Positions 7,264-14,146 of a stretch of DNA of 19,522 bases are shown here, piece by piece (positions within the stretch are counted from its first letter, which is position 1; every line of letters starts with the position of its first letter). The position numbers and the translations under genes are program-made. The notes under the pieces are model-generated. The model was not told the origin of the DNA. It did not search any database and saw only the letters and a list, made by a program, of their open reading frames with translations. The stretch is from Thermoproteota archaeon (GTDB taxonomy: Archaea; Thermoproteota; Methanomethylicia; Nezhaarchaeales; WYZ-LMO8), in contig JAAOZJ010000085.1 in the NCBI GenBank assembly GCA_011605835.1, positions 1-19,522 on the forward strand, given 5' to 3'.

Positions 7264-7953
7264 TCAGCTCCTCCTCTCTAACTGCAACATGAGCTGAATT
7301 CGTTGCGTAAGCCCACTTATGTGGGCCTCTTGATCAATTTTTCGTATGACCTTTTCCGCCAAGGCCTCTGACGCCGGGTCCTTGCCCTTTATCCAGATGA
7401 AGCCGTTCTGTCCTATCACTATTTTACAACCCGTCTCCTTTTTAATCAGGTTTATCATGGATCCCTTCTTGCCTATGAGCCTCGGTATTTTAGCTGGGCT
7501 AACCTTGATAAGCCTTCCTTCAGTTACTTTACCCAACTCCTTGCCCTTACAGGAAACCACAACGTCCGAGTATTTGTCAAACCTCATGACCTTGCACACA
7601 ACGGCCTCTCCTATATCCAAGTACTTGGACAAATCTTCGGCCAAGGCATTCTTCTGAGGGGGCAACACCTCCGTTGCTTGTAATATGGCTTTGTAGAACG
7701 AGTTTATGTCGAGCAGGTAGGCCGTGGGCAAGTAGTCTACTACTATCCCTATGACCACGTCGCCTACTTTGGGTATGTAGGGCCCCTGTAATGGTACTAC
7801 CCTTATGACACCTCTCCTGCTTTCCACTATCCCAATGGTCGTGGCGAAGAGCTTGTTGCCCTCTTTATACACATAAGGCCCAGCGACGTAATCTCCTTCT
7901 GCTAGTACTTCTCCTGGAACCACAAGGTCCCAGTCTTTGACGTAGATTGGCAT
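7264..7953 (-). CDS. rrp4: Exosome cap subunit Rrp4 (S1 and KH domains)
   Basis: A protein of 229 residues in three parts: an N-terminal domain (about residues 1-55, DLVVPGEVLAEGDYV), an S1 domain (about 60-145, GDVVIGIVVDYLPTAYLLDI) and a KH domain whose GXXG loop is G161-KK-G164 (RLIGKKGSMI). Rrp4 caps the Rrp41-Rrp42 ring and guides RNA into the pore. ATG start at 7953, six bases after the SBDS stop, with AGGTCCT just before it. The order SBDS-rrp4-rrp41-rrp42 is the classical archaeal exosome gene order. Confidence 0.97.
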   Translation of the reverse strand: MPIYVKDWDLVVPGEVLAEGDYVAGPYVYKEGNKLFATTIGIVESRRGVIRVVPLQGPYIPKVGDVVIGIVVDYLPTAYLLDINSFYKAILQATEVLPPQKNALAEDLSKYLDIGEAVVCKVMRFDKYSDVVVSCKGKELGKVTEGRLIKVSPAKIPRLIGKKGSMINLIKKETGCKIVIGQNGFIWIKGKDPASEALAEKVIRKIDQEAHISGLTQRIQLMLQLERRS

Positions 7954-7959
7954 AGGACC

Positions 7960-8658
7960 TCAGCTCTTACTTACGACTTTTATCTCGATGCTTCCTCGCG
8001 TCATTTTATTGAGCTTATCAATCAACTCCAATTGCAACCCAGAAGGGACCTCCACCTCGCCTTTCCAAGAACCGTCTTCCAGCCATTGGCTTTTCAGCAC
8101 TTCACCGTAACGAGGCAATAGAGGGTAAACCTTGCTGGCGTATTGCGGAGAGGCCCTTATCTCTAGTAGAGTTTTCGATATCTTTAGGGGGATCTTGGCT
8201 TTCAATGCTTTGATTATCTCCAGTGCTTGCTCCTTGGCGTCTTTGAAGGGATCTATGGAGACCTTGGCCTCGTCCAGTAGTAACTCCACCCTGGTCGGAG
8301 GTAGTGGCAACCCGGTTTTTGAATCGACGCAGTTCCTCGATATGTAAGCTATTATCTGCTTGCGCTTGCTCTCTATGAGCTCCTTCCTCTGCCTTGCTGT
8401 TAGCTGGATTTCCCCCCGTTGAATGATGATCTTCCCTATTTCGTAGGGATCGAGCGTCTTAAAGGTCTTCTGAAGAGCCTCTCGCGAAGCCCTCAACCCC
8501 TTCTTGGCATCTTTGTATATCACGTCGCTTATCATGGCCTCTCTGATGTCGACCTTTGCCCCTTGCTTCATCTGCCAAGCCTTTTCGGGGTCTATGAGTA
8601 TCTCGAATCTCTCTGATCCAACAACAAGCCTTGCGATGGAGTGCTCACTTTCACTCAT
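7960..8658 (-). CDS. sbds: SBDS/Sdo1 ribosome maturation protein
   Basis: A protein of 232 residues matching full-length archaeal SBDS in three domains: the N-terminal FYSH domain (about 1-95, with HSIARLVVGSERFEILIDP and DVIYKDAKKGLRAS), a helical domain II with the ARQRKELIESKRKQI segment, and a ferredoxin-like domain III from about residue 165. In eukaryotes SBDS helps release eIF6 from the 60S subunit; the archaeal protein is thought to act in 50S maturation. The gene lies two bases after psmA, with which it is almost universally linked in archaea. Confidence 0.96.
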   Translation of the reverse strand: MSESEHSIARLVVGSERFEILIDPEKAWQMKQGAKVDIREAMISDVIYKDAKKGLRASREALQKTFKTLDPYEIGKIIIQRGEIQLTARQRKELIESKRKQIIAYISRNCVDSKTGLPLPPTRVELLLDEAKVSIDPFKDAKEQALEIIKALKAKIPLKISKTLLEIRASPQYASKVYPLLPRYGEVLKSQWLEDGSWKGEVEVPSGLQLELIDKLNKMTRGSIEIKVVSKS

Positions 8659-8660
8659 AT

Positions 8661-9407
8661 TTATTTCATCCGTTCCCTAAACTTCTCTACCAGCTCTTTG
8701 ACCTCTTGCGCCTTTAACTTGTCGAAACGCCCAGTCTTGACTTCAGCTATCGCTATTTCGATCTTCTCAGCACTGAGCCCCCCTTCAACCACGGCCTCCA
8801 TGCACTTCAGCGCCAGCGTTATGCCCTCCTCGACGCTTAACCCTTGGTTATAGTGTTTTTCGAGTATCTCGGTGGCGGTCTGCGAGCCAGCGCCTATGAC
8901 CACGGCGTAATAACCTGCGTATGCACCGCTCGGCTCCGTCATGTACAATCGAGGCCCGGTCCTATCGACGCCTGCTATTATGAACGACACGCCAAATGGT
9001 CTAACTCCTGCGTGCTGAGTGTACAACTGCTTGAGGTCGCTTATCCTGCGAGTCAGGACTTCGATGTCTATGGGTTCATCATATATCAACCTATGTATTT
9101 GTGCCTCTATTCTAGCTCTATCGATTAAGACTCTTCCATCAGAGGCAAGCCCAGCGTATGCGATTCCTACATGGTCATCTACTTTCCATATCTTCTCCAT
9201 GGTCTCGGGGTCTACGAGGGGTGAGATCCTCTTCTTCTCAACAGCGACCACTACGCCATCTCTACACTTTATACCCAAAGTCGTCCATCCTCTTTTGACT
9301 GCCTCTAGCGCATACTCGACTTGGTACAACCTCCCCTCTGGCGAGAAGACCGTTATCGCCCTGTCGTATCCTAAACCCGGCGGCGTAAACATTTTGGCCA
9401 TCCCCAC
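8661..9407 (-). CDS. psmA: 20S proteasome alpha subunit
   Basis: A protein of 248 residues. The alpha-type N-terminus is clear: GYDRAITVFSPEGRLYQVEY, containing the YDR gate motif, then EAVKRGWTTLGIK. VRPFGVSFIIAGVD and YMTEPSGAYAGYYAVVIGAG are also family-typical. Seven copies make each outer ring, which gates substrate entry to the beta chamber; beta genes are not in this window. The start may be GTG at 9407 or ATG at 9401 or 9392; no good ribosome-binding sequence precedes 9407. A TATA-like element at 9431-9440 would place transcription start near 9407-9410, so a leaderless message from within the superoperon is possible. Confidence 0.96.
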   Translation of the reverse strand: MGMAKMFTPPGLGYDRAITVFSPEGRLYQVEYALEAVKRGWTTLGIKCRDGVVVAVEKKRISPLVDPETMEKIWKVDDHVGIAYAGLASDGRVLIDRARIEAQIHRLIYDEPIDIEVLTRRISDLKQLYTQHAGVRPFGVSFIIAGVDRTGPRLYMTEPSGAYAGYYAVVIGAGSQTATEILEKHYNQGLSVEEGITLALKCMEAVVEGGLSAEKIEIAIAEVKTGRFDKLKAQEVKELVEKFRERMK

Positions 9408-9430
9408 GTCGTTGAAGATGACTCAGCCTA

Positions 9431-9440
9431 AGATAATGTA
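9431..9440 (-). promoter_or_regulatory. Possible internal TATA element before psmA
   Basis: Read on the minus strand, TACATTATCT is centred about 27 nt upstream of the psmA GTG. That spacing would produce a leaderless mRNA, which agrees with the lack of a Shine-Dalgarno sequence. The match to a TATA box is only moderate and no BRE is obvious. Confidence 0.3.
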
Positions 9441-9441
9441 C

Positions 9442-11304
9442 TTAGTCTAATAACCTTTTCGCAATATGAGGGCTCTTCAGGCTGTAGGCCCATATCGGAC
9501 ACGTGTAGTTGCACTCTCCGCAGGCCATGCACTTCTCCGTCAAGATCTCAACGCCGCTCAGCCCCATCTTTATGGCTTCGTTAGGACAAGTTGCCAGGCA
9601 TAACATGCACTTCACGCATAACAAGGCACGGGCTATGCCTCTAAGGATTTTAACCCAGTCCATATCTTCTGCCTCTACCACTATCTTCGTGTCCCTCTTC
9701 ACCAAACTCGCGATCTTTCTTCCCCTGCTTATCAGCGTTGCCATCCGCTTGTCCTCTTCAAGCACTTCATACATGGTCTTTAACACGCCAAGTACCCTCT
9801 CGAAGTCATCTTCCCTTTTAATAGGGACTTCCTTCTTCTCCCATAGACACTGCAACGGGTCTCTGCGTGCTCTTCTCCTTTCGACGTTTAACCATCTAGG
9901 GAATTTAAAACGCCACCTCCAGAGACCGAGCTTAACCCCCTCTTCGTCTAAGGAAAGCGCATCGGTCACTTTCCTCAAATATCCTTGCCACGAGGGGCCC
10001 ATAACCTCTTCGATTATACGCATTTCAGCTAAGTCCATGCTTGGACAGACCCAACAACCTATCCGTTCAAGCCCCTTGTAATACAGGGGGTTCAGCTCGA
10101 CACCTTCTTTAAACAAGTACAGCCACACGTTGAGCGTGCCCCAATCATGTATCGGGGAGACGCCCACTTGTCCCTTGACCCATATGCCCTCCCATACGGC
10201 GCCCTGCTTCCTCCTCTTGGCCGATTCGATCCCGCGCAAACCGATGAACGTTAAACATCTGCCTCCCAAGCCCTTTACAGCATAGGCTATGGGCGCTAAT
10301 TTGCACGTTTTACAACACCATCTGAAGTCTCGAGCCGGAGGGCCGAAGATGTCGATCGCATCGAAAAAACTCGTGAACGAGCTCGCTCTTATAGTCTTGT
10401 CCTTAAGTCCTAGACGAGCTAGGACTCTTTCTACGTAACTTATCGTCTCAGGATACTCTATTCCGGTGTCCGTAAACAAGACGTAAAAGTCCTCGCCTAA
10501 GGCCTTTTTGACGAGCAAAAGGGTGGCTAAGCTGTCCTTTCCTCCTGAGAAAGATACGAGAACAGGGCCCTCTCTCTCGGCGCAAGCCCTTTGTATGAAC
10601 TTTATAGCCTCCCTCTCCTTTATCTCGATAAAGCTCCTGTTGGCTTCGACAACATCGCTCCACGTAGCTTTTTTCGTTAAGATCTCTGCCTCCTTGGGCT
10701 CGCCGTGATGCCTGATCTTGACGACCATCCCCTTTCTCTCACTCAATCTTTGCCCAAATCCTTGAACAACCTTGCCCACACCTATCGCTCTCCATTCCTC
10801 GTTGACCACGTACACGAAGTCCTCTTCGCGTACGTCCCTATCATAATCCTTAACGCCAGGGGCCAGCAGGTTCCTCCCTTGCATTGCTATAGCCCTCTCG
10901 GCACCCCTGTCGACCAAGATCCACTTCCTCGCCCTCTGCTTGGCCATCCTCCTAGCCCCCTCCATGTAGGGTACGAAACGAAAGGCCCCTCTTCTTACAT
11001 CGTACTCCCAAAGGCCTAATACTTGGCCGTCGACTATCACCTCGTAGGCCAAGTCTACGTGGGGGACCTTGTTGAGCAGCGATACTCCGTCTTCTGGAGC
11101 TATGAGAGGTGCCACGTCTCTGCCGTATTGATCACTTATCGTCTCCCAGAGCCTCCTTCTCTCCTCAGCGAACATGGGCTTTACGTTGCCCGGCGGGGTT
11201 ATCTTCACCTCCTTAATCGCTACTCCGTCCTCACACAAATCGCACCTCTTAGAGAGTAGGGGGACGTTGCATTTCATACACCAATAGAGAGCTTCTCCCA
11301 CCAT
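9442..11304 (-). CDS. Zn-ribbon / PUA / APS-reductase-like / ferredoxin fusion protein
   Basis: A protein of 620 residues with four modules. Residues 1-30 form a zinc ribbon (C9, C12, C21, C24). Residues about 125-205 resemble a PUA RNA-binding domain (KWILVDRGAERAIAMQGRNL). Residues about 235-430 are a PAPS/APS reductase-type domain with the PP-loop SFSGGKDS (251-258) and a CC-X85-CXXC arrangement (C330, C331; C417, C420), the pattern that binds 4Fe-4S in assimilatory APS reductases. The ECGLH catalytic tail of true reductases is not found. The C-terminus has two 4Fe-4S ferredoxin motifs (C563, C566, C569, C573; C592, C595, C598, C602). The PUA domain and the RNA-centred neighbours suggest RNA thiolation or another redox RNA modification rather than sulfate assimilation; this is inference. 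ATG start 20 nt after aspS. Confidence 0.88.
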   Translation of the reverse strand: MVGEALYWCMKCNVPLLSKRCDLCEDGVAIKEVKITPPGNVKPMFAEERRRLWETISDQYGRDVAPLIAPEDGVSLLNKVPHVDLAYEVIVDGQVLGLWEYDVRRGAFRFVPYMEGARRMAKQRARKWILVDRGAERAIAMQGRNLLAPGVKDYDRDVREEDFVYVVNEEWRAIGVGKVVQGFGQRLSERKGMVVKIRHHGEPKEAEILTKKATWSDVVEANRSFIEIKEREAIKFIQRACAEREGPVLVSFSGGKDSLATLLLVKKALGEDFYVLFTDTGIEYPETISYVERVLARLGLKDKTIRASSFTSFFDAIDIFGPPARDFRWCCKTCKLAPIAYAVKGLGGRCLTFIGLRGIESAKRRKQGAVWEGIWVKGQVGVSPIHDWGTLNVWLYLFKEGVELNPLYYKGLERIGCWVCPSMDLAEMRIIEEVMGPSWQGYLRKVTDALSLDEEGVKLGLWRWRFKFPRWLNVERRRARRDPLQCLWEKKEVPIKREDDFERVLGVLKTMYEVLEEDKRMATLISRGRKIASLVKRDTKIVVEAEDMDWVKILRGIARALLCVKCMLCLATCPNEAIKMGLSGVEILTEKCMACGECNYTCPIWAYSLKSPHIAKRLLD

Positions 11305-11324
11305 CCTTAACGACCTTTGTCGAT

Positions 11325-12647
11325 CTAGGGGGTCAACCTCGTCCTGTCGCGCGGGAAGAGCACGACCTCTCTTATGTTCTGCCTGTTAGCCAGCACCATG
11401 AGGAGCCTTGAAAGGCCCAGCCCCCAGCCAGCGTGAGGCGGCATTCCATAGTCGAAGACCCTTAAGTGCTCTTTGAAACTCTCGACGTTGAGTCCCTTGC
11501 GCTTTATGCTTTCCTCGAGCTCCTCTCGAAGATATATTCTACTTCCACCACTTGCGAGCTCTATGTGATGCCATAGGAGATCGAAGCTCTCGCATATCTC
11601 TTCATTGCCTCGATGAGGCTTTATGTAAAAGGGCTTTGCTTTGCTCGGCCAGTCAATTATGAAGTAATAGTCGCCGTACTCCTCGCCCAGCACCCTTAGA
11701 GCGGGCGTCGTCAAGTCGTCGCCCCACCTCACGCTTATCCCCTTTCTTCGCAGAAGCTCTATGGCTTCCGTATATGTAATTGTTGGGAAGGGGGTCTGGG
11801 GTTCTTTGAAATCGCCGTGAATCCTCTTCAACTCTTCATAGTACTTATCCCTCAGATGTTGATAAACGTGGACTATGCACTCCTCTAATATCTTCATGAC
11901 GTCTTTGTAGTCCATAAACGCAACCTCTATATCCACCGATACGAACTCGTTGAGATGATAAGGAGTGTTGGATTCCTCGGCTCTGAAGTAAACCCCTATT
12001 TCGTATACTCTCTCAAAACAGCTCGTTAGGATCTCCTTGTAGAGCTGAGGGCTTTGAGCTAAATAAGCAGTCCTTTCAAAGTACTGCACTTTAAATAGCT
12101 CTGCGCCACCCTCGGTTGCCGAGACGAGAATCTTTGGTGTTATGACTTCAATGAACCCCTTCTCGTCCAGGAACTCTCTTATGGCTTTTAAGACCTCGTG
12201 CTGTAACTTGAAGATGAAGACCTCGCTCGGCCTCCGCAGGTCCATAAATCTAGAGTTCATGCGCGTCTCGAAGTCTGCAGGGACCTTGCCCGTGACTTCT
12301 AAAGGCAGAGGTGCTTTAGATAAGTTAAGCACCTTAATTTCCTGTGGCAATACTTCTACGCCTAGCTTGCTCCTCTCGCTCCTCTTGACTACACCCTTTA
12401 CTGCTATGACGCTTTCACGAGTTATTCGAGAGACCTTATTTAGTAAGCTTTGGCTCACGGCCCCCCTTTTAATTGTCACTTGGACGATACCCGACGCATC
12501 ACGCAATAGCAGGAACTTTATGTTACCTAAGTCTCTTATCTCATGAAGCCAGCCCATTAACACTACATGAGAGCCGTCGGGCAAGTGCGCTACTTCGGAG
12601 TTCTTGTGAGTTTTCCTCCAGGTCTCCATGAGTTCTAATATCGACAT
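11325..12647 (-). CDS. aspS: Aspartyl-tRNA synthetase (archaeal type)
   Basis: A class IIb synthetase of 440 residues. The N-terminal OB-fold anticodon-binding domain shows GWLHEIRDLGNIKFLLLRD; the catalytic core shows TPKILVSATEGGAELF, motif 2 FRAEESNTPYHLNEF and motif 3 GWGLGLSRLLMVL. It charges tRNA-Asp with aspartate and, if non-discriminating, also tRNA-Asn. At the two anticodon-domain positions reported to set this specificity in archaeal AspRS, H35 is the non-discriminating type while K94 is the discriminating type, so the call is ambiguous. ATG at 12647, 20 nt after the NusA-like gene, without an obvious ribosome-binding sequence. Confidence 0.97.
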   Translation of the reverse strand: MSILELMETWRKTHKNSEVAHLPDGSHVVLMGWLHEIRDLGNIKFLLLRDASGIVQVTIKRGAVSQSLLNKVSRITRESVIAVKGVVKRSERSKLGVEVLPQEIKVLNLSKAPLPLEVTGKVPADFETRMNSRFMDLRRPSEVFIFKLQHEVLKAIREFLDEKGFIEVITPKILVSATEGGAELFKVQYFERTAYLAQSPQLYKEILTSCFERVYEIGVYFRAEESNTPYHLNEFVSVDIEVAFMDYKDVMKILEECIVHVYQHLRDKYYEELKRIHGDFKEPQTPFPTITYTEAIELLRRKGISVRWGDDLTTPALRVLGEEYGDYYFIIDWPSKAKPFYIKPHRGNEEICESFDLLWHHIELASGGSRIYLREELEESIKRKGLNVESFKEHLRVFDYGMPPHAGWGLGLSRLLMVLANRQNIREVVLFPRDRTRLTP

Positions 12648-12667
12648 TGTTGTCAGGACGCTATCTA

Positions 12668-13168
12668 TCAGGTGGCAATATAAACTGTTTCCCCTATCAA
12701 TTCTCGTATCACTTCTTCTAACGTCTTCGTGTCCGCAGGCAGTCTCTTTAAGTCCTCCGACGCTATCTTGACTGTGCTCTCACAAGAACCATCTGGCAAC
12801 CAAATGGTGTTCAGCGATACTACCTTTGCGGGGAACAAAAGCTGGCTCAAGAGATTCCTTAGAGAAGACGTTTTCTCGATTATCCTGACGTTAACCTCTT
12901 TCTCGTCACCTAAAGCCTTACCTATTTTCCTCCAAAGAGTGGCAAGACCCTTGCCCTTACACTCGACAAGTACTACCAGAAGGTTGTCTTTTTGGACGGC
13001 CTTGTAAAACGTACAGTCCTTTAGTTGCGGGTACTTGCTTTCGTTGTTTAGGAACCACTTGGCAACCTCTATATCAAGCTTTGTTATCTCGCCTTTCTTC
13101 AACTTCTCATCGCAAGTCTTACACAGAAGGCCAGTCTTCAAGCAAAAGTAACATACCGGAAACTGCAA
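12668..13168 (-). CDS. NusA-like KH protein with N-terminal zinc finger
   Basis: A protein of 166 residues. The N-terminus has a CX2C-X6-CX2C zinc-binding motif (C6, C9, C16, C19) followed by KKGEITKLDIEVAKWF, and the rest looks like two KH-type alpha/beta units (about 50-100 and 100-160), with TIWLPDGSCESTVKI between strands. Crenarchaeal proteins of this kind are annotated as NusA-like transcription elongation factors or KH RNA-binding proteins; their role has not been settled. The TTG start at 13168 is backed by GAGG, eight bases upstream. It lies between albA and aspS, ten bases after albA. Confidence 0.78.
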   Translation of the reverse strand: MQFPVCYFCLKTGLLCKTCDEKLKKGEITKLDIEVAKWFLNNESKYPQLKDCTFYKAVQKDNLLVVLVECKGKGLATLWRKIGKALGDEKEVNVRIIEKTSSLRNLLSQLLFPAKVVSLNTIWLPDGSCESTVKIASEDLKRLPADTKTLEEVIRELIGETVYIAT

Positions 13169-13178
13169 CGCGTATCCC

Positions 13179-13451
13179 TCACTCCTTTGCCAACGTTATC
13201 GCTATAGTGCTTAAGTTGACGACTTCCCCCCTTTCCGTCACGAGCCTTTCGTTGCCAAGCTCTAGACTCTTAACCTTTGCAGTAGGAATAAATTTTTCCT
13301 TCACAATATTCACTACATCAACGGCCTTAGATATCGCCCTTCCCCTGGCCCTTATCGTCACCTCGCTGAAGCCTTGGTGAAACAGCGTGAGGCACGCGAG
13401 GACATAATTCATGGTGGGCTTCCGCCCGACTATCACGATGTTCTCTTTCAT
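13179..13451 (-). CDS. albA: Chromatin protein Alba
   Basis: A protein of 90 residues, clearly of the Alba (Sso10b) family: GRKPTMNYVLACLTLFHQG, then ARGRAISKAVDVVNIV. Alba dimers coat DNA and also bind RNA. The N-terminal tail is short. The lysine pair of Sulfolobus Alba (K16, K17) is R10-K11 here, so the first of the two, reported as an acetylation site, is replaced by arginine. ATG start at 13451 with GGGAGAGGG (13453-13461) directly upstream. It is the first gene of the long minus-strand block and is divergent from L40e. Confidence 0.96.
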   Translation of the reverse strand: MKENIVIVGRKPTMNYVLACLTLFHQGFSEVTIRARGRAISKAVDVVNIVKEKFIPTAKVKSLELGNERLVTERGEVVNLSTIAITLAKE

Positions 13452-13494
13452 ACCCTCTCCCTTGACTTTCGCTACCCTATAGCGCGGCTTGGGG

Positions 13495-13501
13495 TTATAT
13501 T
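13495..13501 (-). promoter_or_regulatory. TATA box of albA (head of the superoperon)
   Basis: AATATAA on the minus strand lies 44-50 nt before the albA ATG, predicting a leader of about 20 nt that carries the GGGAGAGGG ribosome-binding sequence. As the next 10 kb contain no gap above about 35 nt, this is the likely main promoter of the superoperon. Confidence 0.5.
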
Positions 13502-13536
13502 GCTTCTTGGACCTACCGAGTAAGGTCGAGGATAGG

Positions 13537-13543
13537 TTTATTT
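13537..13543 (+). promoter_or_regulatory. TATA-like element of rpl40e
   Basis: TTTATTT on the plus strand, about 38 nt before the L40e ATG, would give a short leader containing GGAGGT. It shares the 126-nt divergent spacer with the albA promoter. Confidence 0.4.
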
Positions 13544-13577
13544 GGTAGACCTTAAAGAAAGGCCTCGGGAGGTCGCT

Positions 13578-13739
13578 ATGCCAATAGCCGATCCGCTCAA
13601 GTTGCAGATAGCCCAGAAGAAGCTACTGATGGTGAAAATTTGTCGAAAGTGTGGAGCCCGAAACGCCCCTACCGCTGAAAGGTGTCGAAAGTGCCGCTCC
13701 TATAACCTAAGGTGGAAGAAGCGCTCAGTCCAGAAGTAG
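13578..13739 (+). CDS. rpl40e: 50S ribosomal protein L40e (eL40)
   Basis: A protein of 53 residues starting MPIADPLKLQIAQKKL, with the zinc motif CRKC...CRKC, typical of archaeal L40e, where it is not fused to ubiquitin. The frame is open to a TTG at 13542, but the ATG at 13578 is chosen: it has GGAGGT at 13568-13573, four bases upstream, and gives the family's usual N-terminus. The stop codon is followed at once by the TATA element of the tRNA gene. Confidence 0.96.
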   Translation: MPIADPLKLQIAQKKLLMVKICRKCGARNAPTAERCRKCRSYNLRWKKRSVQK

Positions 13740-13748
13740 CCTTTAATC
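13740..13748 (+). promoter_or_regulatory. TATA box of the tRNA-Val gene
   Basis: CCTTTAATC directly follows the L40e stop codon and is centred about 26 nt before the first base of the mature tRNA. This is the spacing expected for initiation at or very near the tRNA 5' end. Confidence 0.5.
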
Positions 13749-13770
13749 TGGGGTAGCCTTTCCTCTTATG

Positions 13771-13847
13771 GGGCCGGTAGTTCAGCTGGCTAGAACGCCC
13801 GCCTCACACGCGGGAGGTCCCCGGTTCAAGTCCGGGCCGGCCCACCA
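13771..13847 (+). tRNA. tRNA-Val (anticodon CAC), CCA encoded
   Basis: A full cloverleaf of 74 bases plus an encoded CCA. The acceptor stem is GGGCCGG with CCGGCCC, the D arm GTTC-AGCTGGCTA-GAAC, the anticodon arm CCCGC-CTCACAC-GCGGG, the variable loop AGGTC, and the T arm CCCGG-TTCAAGT-CCGGG; the discriminator base is A. The anticodon loop reads CT-CAC-AC, so it decodes GTG for valine. G15 is present, so it is a potential substrate for the archaeosine transglycosylase encoded at 16176-17777. No intron is seen. The 3' part overlaps the end of a convergent protein gene. Confidence 0.97.
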
Positions 13848-14146
13848 CTTTCATTAGTTAAGAACAACTTGTTGTAAACCTTTTCGACAAGCTCTTTCAC
13901 CTCTCTTATCTGCATTGCCAGCTCTGTCTGGTCGTTAGAACCCCTCTCTCCTCCCTCTAGGTAAGTAGCCCCTTTAACCTCTTTGTGAGGGAATAACGTT
14001 ATTACGTTTGCTAACGCTCTCTCAGTACAACTTCGAGGGATGCCTAGGCTAGCCATTATCGCCTCGATTTTTTGAAGTTGAATGCCATGGCTTAGCAGGA
14101 CCTCGAGCAGGCCCTCTAATGTTAGCTTTACGACTTTATTCCTCAT
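13826..14146 (-). CDS. Small protein coupled to the divergent TFB, unknown function
   Basis: A protein of 106 residues that I do not recognise. The first half (VVKLTLEGLLEVLLSHGI, then IEAIMASLGIPRSCTERALA) could form a small helix-turn-helix-like helical bundle; the second half (ELAMQIREVKELVEKVYNKL) looks like a short amphipathic or coiled-coil helix. The ATG at 14146 lies inside the TFB gene, an 11-nt overlap that suggests coupled translation. The last codons and the TGA stop lie within the tRNA-Val gene on the other strand, with the stop in the T loop. The gene is probably real because of the coupling and its plausible composition, but similarity evidence is lacking. Confidence 0.55.
   Translation of the reverse strand: MRNKVVKLTLEGLLEVLLSHGIQLQKIEAIMASLGIPRSCTERALANVITLFPHKEVKGATYLEGGERGSNDQTELAMQIREVKELVEKVYNKLFLTNESGGPART

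Noticed and set aside
13542..13577. Upstream TTG start for L40e
   Set aside because: It would begin within the TATA-like element; the ATG at 13578 has GGAGGT and gives the family's usual N-terminus.
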